A stretch of 64,000 nt of DNA. Origin: Listeria cossartiae subsp. cossartiae. Its GTDB lineage: Bacteria > Bacillota > Bacilli > Lactobacillales > Listeriaceae. Positions within the stretch are counted from its first letter, which is position 1. Every line of letters starts with the position of its first letter. The DNA is taken from NCBI RefSeq assembly GCF_014224155.1, contig NZ_JAASUI010000005.1, forward strand, positions 1-64,000, read 5' to 3'. The notes below the pieces were generated by a model that saw only the letters and a list, made by a program, of their open reading frames with translations, ran no database searches and was not told the DNA's origin. Made by a program: the position numbers and the translations under genes. This document shows, in pieces, positions 33,958 to 42,238 of the stretch.

Positions 33958-34865
33958 AAAATTATCTATCATTATCCGAGGAAGTAAAACAAGCAAAAGC
34001 AGAAGGAAAAGCAATCGTTGCCTTAGAATCTACTATTATCTCTCACGGTATGCCTTACCCACAAAACGTAGAAATGGCGCGCGACGTGGAACAAATTATT
34101 CGCGATAACGGTGCAGTACCAGCAACAATCGCTTTGATCGACGGAAAAATTAAAATCGGACTTTCTGATGAAGAACTAGAGCTATTCGCTAAAAGCAGCA
34201 ATGTAGCAAAAGTTTCTCGTCGAGATATCGGCTACCTTATTGCAACGAAACAACTAGGCGCAACAACTGTAGCAGCAACAATGATTTGTGCTGAATTAGC
34301 AGAAATTGGTATCTTCGTAACTGGCGGAATCGGCGGCGTTCACCGTGGTGCCGAAACAACAATGGACGTTTCAGCTGACTTAGAAGAATTAGCAAAAACA
34401 AATGTTGCCGTAGTTTGTGCTGGAGCTAAATCAATCCTAGACTTAAACTTAACAATGGAGTACCTAGAAACGAAAGGTGTTCCAGTAATTGGCTACCAAA
34501 CAGACGTACTTCCTGCATTTTACACACGTTCAAGTGATGTAGAATTAACATTACGCGCAGATAATCCAGAAGTTATCGCAGAATCCCTTAAAGCAAAATG
34601 GGATCTTCAAATCGAAGGCGGCGCAGTAATTACAAACCCTATCCCAGAAGAATTCGCGATGGATGAAAAAGTAATTAACGACGTAATCCACACAGCACTT
34701 AAAGAAGCAGAAGAAAACCACATCCACGGAAAAGACGTGACACCATTCCTACTTGGAAAAGTAAAAGAACTAACAGATGGTAAGAGCCTTGAAGCAAACA
34801 TCGAACTAGTAAAACACAATGCACTAATCGGTACACAAATCGCCGTAGCATATCAAAACATCTAA
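33954..34865 (+). CDS. psuG: Pseudouridine-5'-phosphate glycosidase
   Basis: A 303-residue PsuG. Typical segments are [17 protein letters not shown] (start), [30 protein letters not shown] and [18 protein letters not shown]. The active-site Lys and Glu of the family lie in these regions. It splits pseudouridine 5'-phosphate to uracil and ribose 5-phosphate. Its ATG overlaps the psuK stop codon. Confidence 0.95.
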   Translation: MKNYLSLSEEVKQAKAEGKAIVALESTIISHGMPYPQNVEMARDVEQIIRDNGAVPATIALIDGKIKIGLSDEELELFAKSSNVAKVSRRDIGYLIATKQLGATTVAATMICAELAEIGIFVTGGIGGVHRGAETTMDVSADLEELAKTNVAVVCAGAKSILDLNLTMEYLETKGVPVIGYQTDVLPAFYTRSSDVELTLRADNPEVIAESLKAKWDLQIEGGAVITNPIPEEFAMDEKVINDVIHTALKEAEENHIHGKDVTPFLLGKVKELTDGKSLEANIELVKHNALIGTQIAVAYQNI

Positions 34866-34874
34866 TGACACGAG

Positions 34875-34905
34875 AGCTGTCGCCTATATATGGTGGCAGC
34901 TTTTT
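34875..34905 (+). terminator. Terminator after psuG
   Basis: AGCTGTCGCC pairs with GGTGGCAGCT (two G-T pairs), followed by five T. Confidence 0.85.
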
Positions 34906-34939
34906 ATGTTAAAATGTAACAATAAAGGGGGGAAGCAAA

Positions 34940-35383
34940 ATGATAGCAGTAAGCGCTTGTTTAGCAGGAATTGCCTGTAGATATGATGGGAAAGATAAAG
35001 AAATTACTAAAATAAAGCAAATGGTTGAAAACGGCGAAGCAATACCTTTTTGCCCAGAAGTTATAGGTGGCCTGCCAACACCGAGGTTTCCAGCAGAAAT
35101 AGTAGGCGGAGACGGTAAAGATGTCTGGTTAGGCCGTGCCAAAGTCATGGATAATCAGGGAACAGATGTAACAGAAGAATACAAAAACGGAGCGAGCCTC
35201 ACTTTAGCTAAAATGAAAGAACTCGGAATTACACAAATAATTATGAAGGAAAAAAGCCCATCTTGCGGTAGCTGTGCTATTTACGACGGCACCTTCTCCG
35301 GAAAAATAAAAGACGGTACCGGCGTAGCAGCAGCTCTTTTTCAAATGAACGACATAAAAATCATTTCAGAATTTACGATTTAA
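34940..35383 (+). CDS. DUF523 family protein
   Basis: A 147-residue DUF523 protein. Conserved cysteines occur in SACLAGIACRYDG, FCPEVIGGLPTPR and KSPSCGSCAIYDG, suggesting metal or cofactor binding. The function of the family is not established. AAGGGGGG lies 8 nt before ATG. Its 3' end overlaps that of pepC on the other strand by 4 nt. Confidence 0.88.
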   Translation: MIAVSACLAGIACRYDGKDKEITKIKQMVENGEAIPFCPEVIGGLPTPRFPAEIVGGDGKDVWLGRAKVMDNQGTDVTEEYKNGASLTLAKMKELGITQIIMKEKSPSCGSCAIYDGTFSGKIKDGTGVAAALFQMNDIKIISEFTI

Positions 35384-36705
35384 AGTGCCAGTGACCCCAT
35401 TGGATCCCAAGGTTTTAATGCAATCGGCTCCTGATTAAAAGCAGCAATCAATTCTTCGGGTAAATATTTTTTATGCACGACTACTTGGAAGGTGAATTCA
35501 TCCATCCAAGCATCACTAGCAACAAAATAACCTTTATTACCAATTGATTCTCCCCAACTATTTTCCACTTTCCAGCGATTTACCTCACCGCCAGCAACAT
35601 TCACACCAGTAAGAACCATCGCATGTGTAAGCATACTATGTTTATAATCAAGACGTTCTGCTTTTGTCATTGCAGTTTTAAATCCAAAAGTCTGATTAAA
35701 CAAGAAAATATCCGTATCCATAATACCAGTAGTTTTTTCTGAAAGTTGACCAACATCACAGCCAAACCAAACCGTTTCACCGTCTTTGATTTGATCAGCG
35801 GCGGCTTTTTTTAATACATCCATTTCTACATTCAAATACTTAATAGGCGTCCCATTTACAATATTTCCTAAATAATCGACCGTGAAAGCTTGATTAAAAG
35901 GTTTATCTTTGGTCGGCGCATTTATTAGTGGAATATAATCTTTCAAATCAATATCTACATACCGCGCATAAAATTCTTTAGGCGTAATCTGCAAATCCTG
36001 CTTAAATTCATTGTCCTTATTTCGATACTCAAAATCGAATACTTTAGGCGGTTCACCAAGAGTCATTACCAAAAGCTGATAAACTTCCGCAAGCATTTCT
36101 TCTTTCAAACTGGTAGTATCTTTCTTTTCAGTGACAGCTTTTCTCAAAATAACCGCATCCGTGCGAAGTCTTTCATTTAATAAATGATTTAAATCTGCTG
36201 ACTTGCTGCTTTGGAACGTTTCTGGCATAGCGGACTTAGGAACAACCCCGTATTTTTCAATAATCGAAACTAGCATGTCCCACTGACCACCATCTTGCTG
36301 CGGTGTATCGAGCAACCACGAAACTAATCGACTATCTTCATCCTCATTAGCAGTTTCAATAATATTCTCTAAAAAATAATTAGCTTTCTCAAGCTTATCC
36401 CAAAAGTTAGTATAATTCTGCGACAACTCAAAATCTTTCAAACCAAGTGTTCCGTTCAATTTATGCCGAAACGTGTTTAATGCTGCAAACATCCAACATC
36501 TTCCGCTTTGCTGTTGATTAGAAACTTTATCTGTAGTAACTTCATGAGAAAAAACAGGCTGAACACTCACTTTTGAAGTTGGATTCTCTGTAGCGGCTTT
36601 AATCCCATTTTTCATAATACTAGCTTGGAAAACCAATTTATCTGGATTTTCACGCCATTTCTTTGAAAAAATTTCTAATTGATCGAATGTTAATTCCGTA
36701 TGCAT
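35380..36705 (-). CDS. pepC: Aminopeptidase C (bleomycin hydrolase family)
   Basis: A 441-residue papain-fold peptidase of the usual PepC length. The catalytic triad is visible: Cys70 in QQSGRCWMFA, His361 in LTHAMVLTGV, Asn382 in VENSWGE. It acts in the cytoplasm, probably as a hexamer, releasing N-terminal residues from peptides. AGGAGGAG lies 6 nt before ATG. No classic terminator was found after it because it ends against the DUF523 gene. Confidence 0.95.
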   Translation of the reverse strand: MHTELTFDQLEIFSKKWRENPDKLVFQASIMKNGIKAATENPTSKVSVQPVFSHEVTTDKVSNQQQSGRCWMFAALNTFRHKLNGTLGLKDFELSQNYTNFWDKLEKANYFLENIIETANEDEDSRLVSWLLDTPQQDGGQWDMLVSIIEKYGVVPKSAMPETFQSSKSADLNHLLNERLRTDAVILRKAVTEKKDTTSLKEEMLAEVYQLLVMTLGEPPKVFDFEYRNKDNEFKQDLQITPKEFYARYVDIDLKDYIPLINAPTKDKPFNQAFTVDYLGNIVNGTPIKYLNVEMDVLKKAAADQIKDGETVWFGCDVGQLSEKTTGIMDTDIFLFNQTFGFKTAMTKAERLDYKHSMLTHAMVLTGVNVAGGEVNRWKVENSWGESIGNKGYFVASDAWMDEFTFQVVVHKKYLPEELIAAFNQEPIALKPWDPMGSLAL

Positions 36706-36819
36706 GAATAACTCCTCCTAATACCAAATATTATCTTCTAAACAAGTATACTGCTAAAAATTAGTACTGTATAAGAAAAGCACTGCATGAATAATTATGA
36801 AGGTTTTTGAGCGTATACA

Positions 36820-36828
36820 TGTTATAAT
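36820..36828 (+). promoter_or_regulatory. Extended -10 promoter of the fru operon
   Basis: TGTTATAAT (36820-36828) is an extended -10 element; no good -35 is seen. Transcription would start near 36835, so the operator repeats that follow lie inside the leader. Confidence 0.6.
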
Positions 36829-36837
36829 ATGAATGAA

Positions 36838-36883
36838 TTTGAATCCAGATGATTGTTTTTGAATGAAAACGGTTGATTTTGAA
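36838..36883 (+). promoter_or_regulatory. Three TTTGAA repeats, candidate FruR operator
   Basis: TTTGAA begins at 36838, 36858 and 36878, exactly 20 bp apart; the second and third are extended to TTTTGAAwGAAAA. The sites lie just after the predicted start of transcription. DeoR-family repressors use such helically phased direct repeats. TGAAAACGGTTGAT at 36864-36877 also resembles half of a cre site. Confidence 0.6.
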
Positions 36884-36923
36884 AGAAAAAGATGATAAAC
36901 TAACTTTGGATGGAGGAGTAATA

Positions 36924-37676
36924 ATGTTAAATGCAGAGCGTAAACAACTTATTATGGAGAGTATTGAGAAACTTGGTGTGATTAAATTACAAGAATTAGT
37001 TGAAGGTCTTGCTACCTCAGAGTCGACCATTCGCCGCGATTTAATCGAATTAGAAGAACAAGGATTAATCCAGCGTGTACACGGCGGAGCAAAACTTGTA
37101 AAGCTTCATAACCAAGAACCAAGCATGAATGAGAAATCATTCAAAAACATTCAAAGTAAAAAAGTAATTGCTGCATACTGTGCAAGTTTAGTGGAAGAAA
37201 ATGATTGTATCTATTTAGACGCAGGTTCCACTACACTAGAATTAATTACTCATTTAGCTAATCGAAATATCACAGTGGTTACAAACGGATTAACTCATAT
37301 CGAAGAACTAGTTCGTCAAAATATTGATGCTTATCTATTAGGCGGCAAAATGAAAGTGCATACAAAAGCAATTATTGGTGCTGTTGCCTTAGATAATATC
37401 CAAAACTATCATTTTGATAAAGCCTTCATTGGTACTAACGCGATGCATCCGGAGCATGGCTACACAACACCTGATATGGAAGAAGCCTTTGTAAAACGTG
37501 CCGCAAAAGAACGTGCTGATCGCGTCTTTGTTGTAGCAGACCATACAAAATTTAATGAAGTGAATTTTTCAAAAATGTTTTCAATAGAAGAAGCTACTAT
37601 TGTTACCGACTATATTCCTTCAGCAGTAAAAGAATCCTTTATCCAAAAAACTAAAATAATCGAGGTAGAAAAATGA
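36924..37676 (+). CDS. fruR: DeoR-family repressor of fructose utilisation
   Basis: A 250-residue DeoR regulator with N-terminal HTH (LQELVEGLATSESTIRRDLIELEEQGLIQRVHGGA) and a sugar-phosphate-sensing C-terminal domain (DAGSTTLELITHL). I chose ATG 36924, 5 nt after TGGAGGAG; the upstream extension of the frame runs through the operator repeats. It overlaps fruB by 4 nt (ATGA). Fructose 1-phosphate is the expected inducer. Confidence 0.92.
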   Translation: MLNAERKQLIMESIEKLGVIKLQELVEGLATSESTIRRDLIELEEQGLIQRVHGGAKLVKLHNQEPSMNEKSFKNIQSKKVIAAYCASLVEENDCIYLDAGSTTLELITHLANRNITVVTNGLTHIEELVRQNIDAYLLGGKMKVHTKAIIGAVALDNIQNYHFDKAFIGTNAMHPEHGYTTPDMEEAFVKRAAKERADRVFVVADHTKFNEVNFSKMFSIEEATIVTDYIPSAVKESFIQKTKIIEVEK

Positions 37677-38596
37677 TTTATACAATTACTTTAAACCCAT
37701 CAATTGATTATATTGTGCAAATCGACCAATTAAACCTTGGCGAACTTAATCGCATGAAACAAGATTATAAATTACCTGGTGGCAAAGGAATCAACGTCAG
37801 CAGAGTGCTAAATCAATTGAACGTACCAAATCTTGCTACAGGGTTTTTAGGTGGATTTACAGGCAATTTTATTAAAGACTGGCTACAAAACGAAGGTATC
37901 AAAACTGGTTTCGTAACAGTAAAAGATGATACTCGAATTAATATCAAACTTAAACACGGCGAAGAAACAGAAATTAATGGCTTAGGACCAGCGATTTCAG
38001 AAACGGAAATCAATGAATTTTTAAAAGTGATGGATAAAGTAACCGCTGGAGATATTGTTATCTTGTCTGGCAGCGTACCACCTTCACTTGGAAATGATTT
38101 TTACGATAAAATAATTCAGATTTGTAAAGACAAACAAGCCGAATTTATGATTGATACTACAGGACAAGAACTACTAGACGCATTACCAAATCATCCCATT
38201 CTGATTAAACCAAATCATCATGAATTAGCAGAACTATTTGGTGCTAAACTAGAAAGCATAGAGGATCTCATCCCATATGGGAAAAAATGTCTGGAACTAG
38301 GTGCGCAACACGTAATCGTATCCATGGCTGGTGACGGAGCCCTTCTATTTACTGGAGAAGATGTTTATTTCGCCGATGCTTTAAAAGGGGAACTGAAAAA
38401 TTCTGTTGGTGCTGGAGACTCTATGATTGCAGGGTTTGTTGGAACTTTTGATAAAACAAGAGATCCAGTTAAAGCTTTCGCTGCTGGTGTTGCAACAGGT
38501 GGAGCAACTGCATTCTCAACAGATTTAGCCCAAAAGGAATTAATAGATGAATTACTACCACAAGTGAAGATAACTAAAATAACAGGGAGGAACTAA
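37673..38596 (+). CDS. fruB: 1-Phosphofructokinase
   Basis: A 307-residue PfkB-family kinase with GGKGINVSRVLNQL and the C-terminal anion-hole motif SVGAGDSMIAGF. It converts fructose 1-phosphate, made by the PTS encoded downstream, to fructose 1,6-bisphosphate. Translationally coupled to fruR and followed one base later by fruA. Confidence 0.95.
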   Translation: MIYTITLNPSIDYIVQIDQLNLGELNRMKQDYKLPGGKGINVSRVLNQLNVPNLATGFLGGFTGNFIKDWLQNEGIKTGFVTVKDDTRINIKLKHGEETEINGLGPAISETEINEFLKVMDKVTAGDIVILSGSVPPSLGNDFYDKIIQICKDKQAEFMIDTTGQELLDALPNHPILIKPNHHELAELFGAKLESIEDLIPYGKKCLELGAQHVIVSMAGDGALLFTGEDVYFADALKGELKNSVGAGDSMIAGFVGTFDKTRDPVKAFAAGVATGGATAFSTDLAQKELIDELLPQVKITKITGRN

Positions 38597-38597
38597 A

Positions 38598-40496
38598 ATG
38601 AGAATCACTGATTTATTGAGCAAAGATGTTATGATTATGTCATTACAAGCAACGACAAAAGAAGCTGCTATCGATGAAATGATTGCTTCGTTAAAAAGCA
38701 ATGGAAAAATTAATGATGAGGTCCTTTTTAAAGAAGCGATAATGAACCGTGAAGCACAAAGTTCCACTGGTGTAGGTGAAGGAATTGCAATGCCACATGC
38801 GAAAACAAAAGCTGTAAATGAGCCAACTGTTGTTTTTGCTAAAAGTGAAAAAGGATTAGACTATGATGCTTTAGATGGTCAACCAGCACATTTATTCTTT
38901 ATGATTGCCGCTCCAGATGGTGCTAATGCAACTCATTTAGAAACCTTAGCAGCACTTTCTCGATTATTAGTCCACCCAACATTTGTTCAATCATTAAAAG
39001 ATGCTAAAACTCCAGACGAAGTAATCAATCTTTTTAATCATGAACAAGAAGATTCAGAAGAAACAGTTGTCGCTCCAACATCGAATAACGATACTGGTAA
39101 ATCAGTCGTGGCAGTTACAGCTTGCCCGACAGGTATTGCGCATACTTATATGGCAGCAGAAAAATTACAAGAAACAGCAAATAAATTAGGTGTGCGAATC
39201 AAAGTAGAAACAAATGGTTCTAGAGGCGTTGAAAATCGTCTGACAGACAAAGAAATTGCAGAAGCAGACGGTGTTATTATTGCCGCTGATGTACAAGTGG
39301 ATATGCCTCGCTTTGATGGAAAACATTTAATCGCTAAGCCAGTTGCGGCGGGAATTCATAAGCCAGAAGAATTAATTAATGAAGCAATATCTGGCAATGC
39401 CCCAGTATATAAAGCGGAAGAAGGAAGCCAAGCGGTAGAAAGCGCAGATGGGCTTTCAATTGGTCAACAAATATACAAACATCTAATGAGTGGTGTTTCT
39501 CACATGCTACCATTTGTCATTGGTGGCGGTATCGCAATCGCAATTGCATTCATGCTTGACCAAATGTTAGGTGTTCCTCAAGATCAACTTGCAAAACTAG
39601 GTTCATATAACGAAATTCCAGCATTGTTAAAACAAATCGGTGATGTTGCATTCGGCTTTATGCTTCCAGTATTTGCGGGTTACATCGCTTACAGTATATC
39701 GGATAGACCAGGACTTGTAGCAGGTTTTGTAGCAGGTGGAGTAGCATCTGTTGGTGGCGCAGGATTCCTAGGTGCGTTAGTCGGCGGTTTCCTTGCTGGT
39801 TATGCAGTAGAACTAGTAAAACTTGCACTTAAAAAATTACCAAAAACATTAGACGGTATCAAAGTAGTTTTATTCTATCCAGTTTTATCAGTTTTAATTG
39901 TAGGACTTTTAATGTTGCTACTAAATGTGCCAATGAGCGCGTTGAACACTTGGTTAAATGATTTCTTAAATAGTCTAAGTGGTACAAATGCAGTTATTTT
40001 AGGATTGCTGCTTGGAGCAATGATGGCAGCCGATTTAGGTGGACCAATTAACAAAGCAGCCTATATCTTCGCAACTGGAACACTTGCCGCAAGTGTAGCA
40101 ACAGGAGGTAGTGCAATTATGGCAGCGACAATGGCTGCTGGTATGGTACCACCACTTGCAACATTTGTAGCGACACTTATTTTTAGAAATAAATTTACAG
40201 CTCAAGAACGTGATGCCGGTTTGACTAACTCCATTTTAGGAGCTTCATTCATTACTGAAGGAGCTATACCATTCGCGGCAGCAGATCCACTTCGAATGAT
40301 TCCAAGTTTCATTGCCGGAAGTGCTATCACAGGCGCAATCGTTATGTTCTTGAATATTAAAGTATTAGCACCACATGGAGGAGTTTTCGTTATCTTCCTA
40401 GTATCCCAACCATGGTTCTACATCATTGCAATTATTATCGGAACATTAATCAGTGCAGCATTAATTGGTGTTCTACGTAAGAAACCAACTGTATAA
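38598..40496 (+). CDS. fruA: PTS fructose transporter EIIABC
   Basis: A 632-residue three-domain permease. EIIA (1-150) has phospho-His67 in GEGIAMPHAKT; EIIB (about 168-265) has phospho-Cys176 in VTACPTGIAHTYMAAE; EIIC (about 285-630) has about nine membrane segments. It imports fructose and phosphorylates it at C1. GGGAGG is 8 nt before ATG. A terminator follows. Confidence 0.96.
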   Translation: MRITDLLSKDVMIMSLQATTKEAAIDEMIASLKSNGKINDEVLFKEAIMNREAQSSTGVGEGIAMPHAKTKAVNEPTVVFAKSEKGLDYDALDGQPAHLFFMIAAPDGANATHLETLAALSRLLVHPTFVQSLKDAKTPDEVINLFNHEQEDSEETVVAPTSNNDTGKSVVAVTACPTGIAHTYMAAEKLQETANKLGVRIKVETNGSRGVENRLTDKEIAEADGVIIAADVQVDMPRFDGKHLIAKPVAAGIHKPEELINEAISGNAPVYKAEEGSQAVESADGLSIGQQIYKHLMSGVSHMLPFVIGGGIAIAIAFMLDQMLGVPQDQLAKLGSYNEIPALLKQIGDVAFGFMLPVFAGYIAYSISDRPGLVAGFVAGGVASVGGAGFLGALVGGFLAGYAVELVKLALKKLPKTLDGIKVVLFYPVLSVLIVGLLMLLLNVPMSALNTWLNDFLNSLSGTNAVILGLLLGAMMAADLGGPINKAAYIFATGTLAASVATGGSAIMAATMAAGMVPPLATFVATLIFRNKFTAQERDAGLTNSILGASFITEGAIPFAAADPLRMIPSFIAGSAITGAIVMFLNIKVLAPHGGVFVIFLVSQPWFYIIAIIIGTLISAALIGVLRKKPTV

Positions 40497-40503
40497 TAAT
40501 ATC

Positions 40504-40541
40504 GAAATCGTCTTTTGAAACTAAAAAGGCGATTTCTTTTT
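40504..40541 (+). terminator. Terminator of the fru operon
   Basis: GAAATCGTCTTTT pairs with AAAAGGCGATTTC (one G-T pair), followed by five T. Confidence 0.9.
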
Positions 40542-40602
40542 AGTAAATTCTCGAATTCTTTCTAAAAAATTGCTATACTGGAAATGAAGCGAGGTGGGCG
40601 TA

Positions 40603-40950
40603 TTGGAATTTGGAGAAAAATTAATTCATTTACGAAAGAAAAATCGATTAACACAAAAACAATTAGCGGCGAAAATTGGGACAACTGCATCCACAATAAG
40701 CAAATATGAAAATGATAACCACCGACCGCCAATCTTTATTTTGGCTAAATTAGCAGAGATTCTTGGAACAACGACAGATTTTTTATTAGATGATGTAGCT
40801 GGCTTACGAGAAAAAAATTCAGTAAACGCCTTTCCATTGATTGGAAATCCTGAGCTTGAGAAATGGTATTTAGAATTGCCGTATACATATTCAGAAGATG
40901 AATTATTAATGTTAAAACGAATTGCAGATGCGATTGAGAATAAAAAATAA
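40603..40950 (+). CDS. XRE-family transcriptional regulator
   Basis: A 115-residue protein with a Cro/CI-type HTH at residues 5-60 (LRKKNRLTQKQLAAKIGTTASTISKYEN) and a short C-terminal tail. I chose TTG 40603, 5 nt after GAGGTGG; GTG 40594 lies inside that site. An extended -10 (TGCTATACT, 40571-40579) precedes it. Targets are unknown. It sits alone between fruA and comK. Confidence 0.85.
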   Translation: MEFGEKLIHLRKKNRLTQKQLAAKIGTTASTISKYENDNHRPPIFILAKLAEILGTTTDFLLDDVAGLREKNSVNAFPLIGNPELEKWYLELPYTYSEDELLMLKRIADAIENKK

Positions 40951-40957
40951 TTTAAGG

Positions 40958-40993
40958 TAAAGCCAGCTACGCAATGTGTAGCTGGCTTTATTT
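40958..40993. terminator. Terminator between XRE gene and comK
   Basis: A perfect 13-bp stem TAAAGCCAGCTAC/GTAGCTGGCTTTA with 7-nt loop separates two convergent genes. The T tracts on each side are short. Confidence 0.85.
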
Positions 40994-41002
40994 AGTTTAA
41001 AT

Positions 41003-41602
41003 TTACTGCTCAGGATCTTTAGAATCTTCATTGTCAGGAAGCATGGTATTGTAAAAACGTCTTGGTTCAGCGGCAAGTGTGGTTGGTGGGAAAAACATAT
41101 TCATTGAAGGGAAGTTACTCTCCATCATACGCATTTTTTGAGAAAATTTCATATGTAACATGGAGGTTCTAGCAATCTGATTATTAAAAGATGCTAAAGA
41201 CATATCAATTTCAAAAGTTTCCATATTAGAAAATATGATTAAAGTGTGGTTAAATCCAATTGCATGATAGTCTTTGATGTGTTGCGGGAAAATCCAAATA
41301 CAGTCTACTGAACTTGGTGCTACAGTTGGAAATACATAAGTGGACGTAACAGGATCAATAATAATAGGTGGCTTATGAGTAACACCTATTAAATGCTTGG
41401 TGCCCTCCTTACGACCCTCATAGCTTGATCCGAAAAAGTTACAGCTGGTTTTAATTAACTCAAACGGGGTAAATTTAGAAGTATAATGAGAATCAACTTC
41501 ATAAATTTCTGAATAGACTATACTTCCAGATTTTTTCGGAAAAATAATCATCGTGTGCGGGTTTACTTCATAAAACTGAGTACTGATTTGTTCTTTTTTC
41601 AT
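41003..41602 (-). CDS. comK: Competence transcription factor ComK, uninterrupted
   Basis: A 199-residue ComK homologue (YEVNPHTMIIFPKKSGSIVYS at the N-terminus; the core GSSYEGRKEGTKHLIG is conserved). ComK is the minor-groove activator of competence genes. In many Listeria strains, including EGD-e, this gene is split by an A118-family prophage whose attB lies inside it; here the frame is complete and no phage DNA is present. I chose ATG 41602, 9 nt after GAGGAG; an ATG three codons upstream (41611) is only 4 nt from it. In Listeria an intact ComK also supports phagosomal escape, where phage excision restores the gene. Confidence 0.92.
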   Translation of the reverse strand: MKKEQISTQFYEVNPHTMIIFPKKSGSIVYSEIYEVDSHYTSKFTPFELIKTSCNFFGSSYEGRKEGTKHLIGVTHKPPIIIDPVTSTYVFPTVAPSSVDCIWIFPQHIKDYHAIGFNHTLIIFSNMETFEIDMSLASFNNQIARTSMLHMKFSQKMRMMESNFPSMNMFFPPTTLAAEPRRFYNTMLPDNEDSKDPEQ

Positions 41603-41648
41603 TTCATTCAACTCCTCTATGTTTGTATTTATGTCTAAGAAGAAACCT

Positions 41649-41675
41649 AGAATTATTGCTTAATACGCAACAATT
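41649..41675. promoter_or_regulatory. Imperfect inverted repeat upstream of comK
   Basis: GAATT-A-TTGC (41649-41658) faces GCAA-C-AATTC (41666-41675) across 7 nt. It lies in the 250-nt divergent region between comK and the IDEAL-domain gene, about 47 nt upstream of the comK start. It may be an operator; otherwise this gap shows only AT-rich sequence. Confidence 0.3.
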
Positions 41676-41852
41676 CCAAATAACGACTGAGCACCAAAGT
41701 AAGATATGAGTTATTTTTTGTCATTATAGCACATGGAAATTTACAAGTCATTAGATTTTCGTAAAGTTGTATTTTCAAGCTGTTTTCTGTTTTTTCTAGG
41801 CATATTACAATTTTTTGAGATTGTAATAAATATGAGTGAAGGAGTGGTAGTC

Positions 41853-42089
41853 GTGGAAATGCGTGATTTTTCTAATTCATTGATGAATCAGGTGGGTGTC
41901 CTTAAAGGAGAAAAAGAATTAACAAACGTTTTTATCGAATGCTTCCTGACGATGCTCCTAGAAGAGAGAAAATTAGAACAACTTAGAGCTGAAATTGATA
42001 AAGCTCTCGATAATAGGAACAAAGCTGAATTTATGCAACTAACAGAAAAAATGAATAAAATTCAACAGGAAATGCTGGCTTTTGAGTAG
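41853..42089 (+). CDS. IDEAL-domain small protein
   Basis: A 78-residue protein. The C-terminal part has the IDEAL pattern (AEIDKALDNRNKAEFMQLTEKM), found in small Firmicute proteins including neighbours of competence genes. I chose GTG 41853, 8 nt after AAGGAG; the frame is open upstream to 41733 but the extra part is a hydrophobic stretch without a ribosome binding site. Function unknown. Followed by a strong terminator. Confidence 0.7.
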   Translation: MEMRDFSNSLMNQVGVLKGEKELTNVFIECFLTMLLEERKLEQLRAEIDKALDNRNKAEFMQLTEKMNKIQQEMLAFE

Positions 42090-42098
42090 AATATATGA

Positions 42099-42133
42099 AA
42101 AACTAAGATAGTGAGAGCTATCTTAGTTTTTTT
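42099..42133 (+). terminator. Terminator before addB
   Basis: AAAACTAAGATAG pairs perfectly with CTATCTTAGTTTT, 6-nt loop, seven T. Confidence 0.93.
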
Positions 42134-42180
42134 GAGCTGTTTTATAGATTTTCAAGCAAAAAAAGCCTCGAAAAAAGTTC

Positions 42181-42208
42181 TGGACAGATTGCTCAAATAT
42201 GGTAAACT
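42181..42208 (+). promoter_or_regulatory. Probable promoter of addB-addA
   Basis: TGGACA (42181-42186), 16 nt, TAAACT (42203-42208), about 30 nt before the addB start. Confidence 0.5.
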
Positions 42209-42238
42209 AAATAAAAACATATGTTCGGTGGTGAGGGT

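Noticed and set aside
33869..34108. A 79-codon frame across the psuK-psuG junction
   Set aside because: It is a shadow frame within two well-supported overlapping genes.
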